From Candidatus Gerdarchaeota archaeon (GTDB taxonomy: Archaea > Asgardarchaeota > Heimdallarchaeia > JABLTI01): DNA of 9,913 nucleotides. The position numbers and the translations under genes were made by a program. Shown here piece after piece: positions 6,751-9,913 of this stretch (the first letter of the stretch is position 1; each line of letters opens with the position of its first letter). Location: the NCBI GenBank assembly GCA_016840945.1, contig JAEORJ010000345.1:1-9913 (forward strand). Direction: 5' to 3'. The notes beneath the pieces were generated by a model that saw only the letters and a program-made list of their open reading frames with translations, had not been told where the DNA came from and did no database searches.

Positions 6751-6768
6751 ATGTCAGTATAAAGACAT
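6751..6768. promoter_or_regulatory. Operator-like palindrome 2, with a TATA-like box in its centre
   Basis: ATGTC (6751-6755), 8 bases AGTATAAA, then GACAT (6764-6768): the same arms and spacing as palindrome 1. The central GTATAAAG (6757-6764) is a TATA-like box. Its position predicts a transcript start near 6785-6790, just before the ATG at 6792. A protein bound here would block TBP. An alternative TATA region lies further up at 6712-6725. Confidence 0.65.
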
Positions 6769-6791
6769 CTTATGGAGTTATAAAGTTATCG

Positions 6792-7910
6792 ATGAAGTAT
6801 AGAACATTAGGAAAAACAGGATTAAAAGTTTCAATTTTAGGTTTTGGTGCAATGAGGTTACCGATAGTATCACCAAATAATCGTGAAACTAATGTAGGTG
6901 AATCGATCAAAATCATTAGACAAGCAATTGATAATGGGATTAATTATATTGACAGTGCTTATATCTATGATGATAGTGAAGAAGTAGTAGGAAAAGCATT
7001 ACAAGAAGGGTATAGAGAAAAAGTAATCATTCAAACAAAAAGCCCATTTTGGTTACCAGAATTTGACAATCCAGAATTATTTGAAAAATATCTTGATGAG
7101 GAATTGAAGAGATTACAAACTGATTATATTGATATCTATCTAATACATGGTATGAAATCCCATGTTTGGGAGAAAGCTAAAAGAATGGATATAATCTCCC
7201 GAGCAAAGCAAGCAAAAAAGGAAGGAAAGATTAGGCATATAGGATTCTCATTTCATGATCCGCCAAATGTTTTAGCTGAGATAGTAAATTCAGGTGATTA
7301 TGAAGTCATGTTAGTTCAATATAATATATTAGATACTCAATTGGAAGAAGTTATTGCTGATGCTGCCAAAAGAGGTATGGGGGTATCTGTTATGGGACCA
7401 GTCGGTGCTGGGAGATTAGCAATTGAACCGCCTGAAGAATTGAAAAGATATCTTACACCAGGTAGAACCAATTTTGTGGACTTAGCTTTCAAATTTGTTT
7501 GGAGCAATCCAAATATAACCACAGCATTCTCAGGTATGAACACAGAACAAATGGTTGCAGAAAATATAGCTCTTTGTTCAGAAGATGTTCTGTTATCAAA
7601 AGATGAATTATCACGAGTGAAAGAGATTAGTGAGAGGTATCAAGAATTATGTAAAATGTACTGCTCTCAATGTTCCTATTGTATGCCATGTAAACAAGGC
7701 ATTGATATTCCGTATATTTTTGAACAATATGCAAATTGGAGAATTCATAATACAATAACAGCTAAAGTAAATTATAGAAATCTTGGTTATTACCATATGT
7801 CAGAGAATGCTACTGCTTGTATCGAATGTGGTGAATGTGAATCTAAATGCCCTCAAGGCATTTCTATAATTGAGCAATTAAAACAAGCACATGATACTTT
7901 ATCGCACTAA
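6792..7910 (+). CDS. Aldo/keto reductase with C-terminal 2[4Fe-4S] ferredoxin-like domain (first copy)
   Basis: The 372-residue product is an AKR barrel (about 1-280) with a ferredoxin-like tail, as in COG1453-type predicted oxidoreductases. The AKR tetrad is complete: Asp54, Tyr59, Lys83 and His119 (IDSAYIYDDSE, IQTKS, YLIHG). The tail has Cys291, 294, 297 and 300, then Cys343, 346, 349 and 353 before Pro, enough for two cubane clusters. The family links carbonyl reduction to NAD(P)H and perhaps ferredoxin; the substrate is unknown. ATG 6792 gives the family start MKYRTLGKTGLKVS. An upstream in-frame ATG at 6741 lies inside the operator palindromes and is rejected. GGAG at 6774-6777 is 14 bases away, rather far, so translation may be nearly leaderless. 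It is the first gene of a three-reductase operon. Confidence 0.92.
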   Translation: MKYRTLGKTGLKVSILGFGAMRLPIVSPNNRETNVGESIKIIRQAIDNGINYIDSAYIYDDSEEVVGKALQEGYREKVIIQTKSPFWLPEFDNPELFEKYLDEELKRLQTDYIDIYLIHGMKSHVWEKAKRMDIISRAKQAKKEGKIRHIGFSFHDPPNVLAEIVNSGDYEVMLVQYNILDTQLEEVIADAAKRGMGVSVMGPVGAGRLAIEPPEELKRYLTPGRTNFVDLAFKFVWSNPNITTAFSGMNTEQMVAENIALCSEDVLLSKDELSRVKEISERYQELCKMYCSQCSYCMPCKQGIDIPYIFEQYANWRIHNTITAKVNYRNLGYYHMSENATACIECGECESKCPQGISIIEQLKQAHDTLSH

Positions 7911-7918
7911 ATATTCAT

Positions 7919-7923
7919 GAGGG
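7919..7923 (+). promoter_or_regulatory. Ribosome binding site of the second reductase
   Basis: GAGGG lies 7 bases before the ATG at 7931, in the 20-base gap after the first reductase. There is no room for a promoter, so the two genes share a transcript. Confidence 0.6.
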
Positions 7924-7930
7924 AATTAAA

Positions 7931-9094
7931 ATGAATTATAAAATATTAGGAAAAACAGGAATTAAAACATCAATAATTGGATTTGGAGCTATGCGTCTTC
8001 CAAAAGAAAATGTTGGTTCTGAAATTATTGATGAAGCTGAAGCAATAAGAGTAATTAGACATGCAATTGATAATGGCATAAATTTTATTGATACAGCATA
8101 TATCTATGAAGGTAGCGAAAATGTAGTTGGTAAAGCCCTCAAAGATGGTTATCGAGAGAAAGTTACTTTAATGACCAAAATCCCAACTTTTTATTTAAAT
8201 GAAGCAAGTGATTTTGATAAATATCTTAACGAGCAACTTGAGAGATTAGATGTAAACACAATTGATATATTACTATTTCATGGTTTAAGAAAAATACATT
8301 TTGAAGAAAAGTATGTTAAATTTAGATTATATGAAAATGTTTCATTAGCGAAAAAACAAGGAAAAATAAGATACATAGGTTTTTCATCTCATGACACGCC
8401 TGAAAATGTAAAAGAATTACTTGAGACACTATTGTTTGAAGTTGTGTTACTACAGTATAATTTCTTTGATCGAGCATATGAAGAATTATTTGATTTAGCA
8501 GCAAATCTTAGTATGGGTACTATAGTTATGGGACCTTTAATGGGGGGAAAGCTGGCAGGCGAAGTAACTGGTACGTTGAAGGAGCAACTAACTGAGAGTA
8601 AGAAAAACTTTGCTGATATAGCTTTCAAGTTTGTCTGGGGAAACCCAAATGTTCATCTTGCACTTTCAGGTATGAATAGCATTGAGATGGTTGATGAAAA
8701 CATAAAATATGCTTCTATTAAACCTAATAGATTAACAAAAGAAGATGAACAAAGATATGATATAATAGTAAATGAGTTGAAACGATTAGCTGAATTAAAG
8801 TGCACTGGTTGTGGATATTGCACACCATGCCCAAATGAAGTCAACATTCCGGCAATTTTTGAAGCATTGATTGATTGTGAGGTTTACGGACAAAAAGAAA
8901 ATGCTCAAATCGCTTATAACAATCTTGGAAAACCATTTTGGTCTCCTGGAAAAAATGCTACTTTTTGTTCAGAATGTGGTGAATGTTTAGATAAATGCCC
9001 ACAGAATATTGATATTATTGAACAATTGAAACACGCTCATAAAGTATTAAGTTTTGATAATGATAAAAATAAAATTGAAATGGATGGCAAATAA
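7931..9094 (+). CDS. Aldo/keto reductase with C-terminal 2[4Fe-4S] ferredoxin-like domain (second copy)
   Basis: This 387-residue paralogue of the preceding gene is collinear over its whole length. It keeps the N-terminus KILGKTGIKTSIIGFGAMRLP and the full tetrad Asp54, Tyr59, Lys83 and His117. Cys291, 294, 297 and 300 and Cys346, 349, 352 and 356 supply two [4Fe-4S] clusters. The tail ends in a Lys/Asp-rich extension (about 375-387) absent from the first copy. The substrate loops differ: PTFYLNEASDF follows Lys83 where the first copy has SPFWLPEFDNP. The two enzymes therefore probably act on different substrates or form a heteromer. It starts 20 bases after the first copy and ends 3 bases before the third, so it is co-transcribed. 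Confidence 0.93.
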   Translation: MNYKILGKTGIKTSIIGFGAMRLPKENVGSEIIDEAEAIRVIRHAIDNGINFIDTAYIYEGSENVVGKALKDGYREKVTLMTKIPTFYLNEASDFDKYLNEQLERLDVNTIDILLFHGLRKIHFEEKYVKFRLYENVSLAKKQGKIRYIGFSSHDTPENVKELLETLLFEVVLLQYNFFDRAYEELFDLAANLSMGTIVMGPLMGGKLAGEVTGTLKEQLTESKKNFADIAFKFVWGNPNVHLALSGMNSIEMVDENIKYASIKPNRLTKEDEQRYDIIVNELKRLAELKCTGCGYCTPCPNEVNIPAIFEALIDCEVYGQKENAQIAYNNLGKPFWSPGKNATFCSECGECLDKCPQNIDIIEQLKHAHKVLSFDNDKNKIEMDGK

Positions 9095-9097
9095 AAA

Positions 9098-9859
9098 ATG
9101 GAGCAAGTAAGATTAGGACGAACAAATCTAAAAGTATCTCGAGTAGGTATAGGGGGTATCCCGTTACAAAGGCCTTCTGAAAAAGATGCTGTTGAGTTAG
9201 TTAGGTATGCATTAGATTCAGGAATAAATATTATTGATACTTCAATTGGCTATGGTGAAAGTGAAATTCGAATTGGTAAAGCTTTAGCTGGCAGAAGAGA
9301 TGATGTTACATTAATCACTCGCACCAGTGTTACAGATAAAGAAACAGCTACCAAGCATTTAGAACGAAGCCTAGAGCGATTACAAACAGATTTTATTGAT
9401 ATTTATGAAATGCATAACATAAGCACAGACGAAAGATACAACGCAGCAATAGGTGAGGGAGGATCTTTAGAAGCATATCTTGAGGCGAAAGAACAAGGTA
9501 AAATTGGTTTTATTGGTTTCACAAGTCACTGTATTGAACAAACTTTGAAAGCAGTAAAATCAGGGATATTTGATGTCATTCTTTTTCCCTTTAATTTTGT
9601 AAATAATGAAGCAGCAGAAAAGCTAGTACCTTTGACTAAAGAACATGATATAGGTTTTACTGCTATGAAACCTTTTGCTGGTGGAAGATTAAATGATGCT
9701 AATTTAACAATTAAATATCTCTTACAATTCGACAATGTTATTCCAGTTCCAGGAGTAGAACGTAAGGAAGAGATTGATCAAATCATAGAAGTTGTTTATG
9801 GACCACAAGAAATAACAGAAGCAGAAGAGCAGAAAGTGAGTGGTATTAAAAAAGAATGA
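9098..9859 (+). CDS. Aldo/keto reductase, third copy, barrel only: stops at UGA before its iron-sulfur domain
   Basis: The 253 residues cover an AKR barrel starting EQVRLGRTNLKVSRVGIGG. The gene begins 3 bases after the previous stop, so translation is coupled. Asp47, Tyr52 and His106 of the tetrad are present (IIDTSIGYGESE, EMHN). The catalytic Lys position is Arg75 (LITRT, codon CGC at 9320-9322). This is not a one-base change from a Lys codon, so it is unlikely to be a sequencing slip. The reading frame ends at TGA 9857-9859, just after EEQKVSGIKKE, where relatives continue into the ferredoxin-like tail; the frame does continue that way (next entry). It belongs to a more diverged AKR branch than the other two copies. 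It may be a non-reductive or regulatory partner, a decaying gene, or a recoded one. Confidence 0.8.
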   Translation: MEQVRLGRTNLKVSRVGIGGIPLQRPSEKDAVELVRYALDSGINIIDTSIGYGESEIRIGKALAGRRDDVTLITRTSVTDKETATKHLERSLERLQTDFIDIYEMHNISTDERYNAAIGEGGSLEAYLEAKEQGKIGFIGFTSHCIEQTLKAVKSGIFDVILFPFNFVNNEAAEKLVPLTKEHDIGFTAMKPFAGGRLNDANLTIKYLLQFDNVIPVPGVERKEEIDQIIEVVYGPQEITEAEEQKVSGIKKE

Positions 9860-9913
9860 GGCAAACCGTTCTGGCAATGGTGTGGTTATTGTAAACCAGG
9901 ATGTCCAGAGGAA
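9860..9913 (+). pseudogene. In-frame continuation of the third reductase: ferredoxin-like motif after the UGA (runs off the right edge)
   Basis: In the same frame as the third reductase, the 18 codons after TGA read GKPFWQWCGYCKPGCPEE. This matches the C-x2-C-x2-C-x3-C-P iron-sulfur motif of the family, except that the first Cys is Trp (TGG at 9872-9874). The stop sits where relatives usually have a residue such as Leu between Glu and Gly. The piece is either a disabled tail, the product of stop readthrough, or a sequence affected by errors near the contig end. The rest lies outside the window. Confidence 0.6.

Noticed and set aside
6741..6791. Upstream in-frame ATG that would add 17 residues to the first reductase
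   Set aside because: The extra stretch lies on the two operator palindromes and has no family similarity; ATG 6792 gives the standard AKR N-terminus.
7337..9735. Short minus-strand open frames inside the reductase genes
   Set aside because: They run antisense to well-conserved coding sequence, have no family resemblance and no ribosome sites, so they are shadows.
9857..9859. Selenocysteine at the UGA of the third reductase
   Set aside because: Relatives have no Cys at this position, and the first cluster Cys nearby is also lost. Archaeal SECIS elements lie in untranslated regions that the window does not show. It is kept only as a minor option.

Overview
The window is AT-rich (about two thirds A+T by eye) and has no RNA gene, transposase or CRISPR array that I could recognise. 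It looks like a chromosomal segment of a low-GC archaeon. The archaeal hints are TATA-like or BRE-like boxes close to start codons, T-runs as terminators, sparse Shine-Dalgarno sites, a short winged-helix regulator beside its target, and iron-sulfur aldo/keto reductases common in anaerobes. An Asgard-type lineage would fit, but no informational gene is present to prove it, and a low-GC anaerobic bacterium is not excluded.

Left part (1-4169). A P-type cation-transporting ATPase enters from the left on the minus strand; only its N-terminal third is present. A spacer of about 200 bases separates it from a divergent plus-strand series: a monoglyceride-lipase-like alpha/beta hydrolase, a class III (PLP) aminotransferase and a branch-1 nitrilase. 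The hydrolase ends in a perfect 10-bp hairpin with its stop codon in the loop. The nitrilase ends at a hairpin plus T7 that can serve both converging strands.

Middle (4173-6637, minus strand). A 538-residue protein has a short N-terminal helical domain followed by at least 15 uninterrupted repeats of exactly 29 residues. Upstream of it, on the same strand, is a 218-residue winged-helix DNA-binding protein.

Right part (6638-9913). The winged-helix gene is divergent from three tandem aldo/keto reductase genes. The intergenic region holds two palindromes of identical geometry, ATGTC-N8-GACAT, spaced exactly 21 bp (two helical turns). One has a TATA-like box in its centre, which makes a good candidate operator pair for the winged-helix protein. 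The first two reductases carry complete AKR tetrads and eight C-terminal cysteines for two [4Fe-4S] clusters. The third has Arg in place of the catalytic Lys and stops at a UGA exactly between the barrel and the iron-sulfur domain. The same frame continues after the UGA into a recognisable ferredoxin-type motif that has lost its first Cys. Every other complete gene here ends in TAA.

The best leads are the paired operator with its presumed regulator, the in-frame UGA in the third reductase, and the strictly periodic 29-residue repeat protein.
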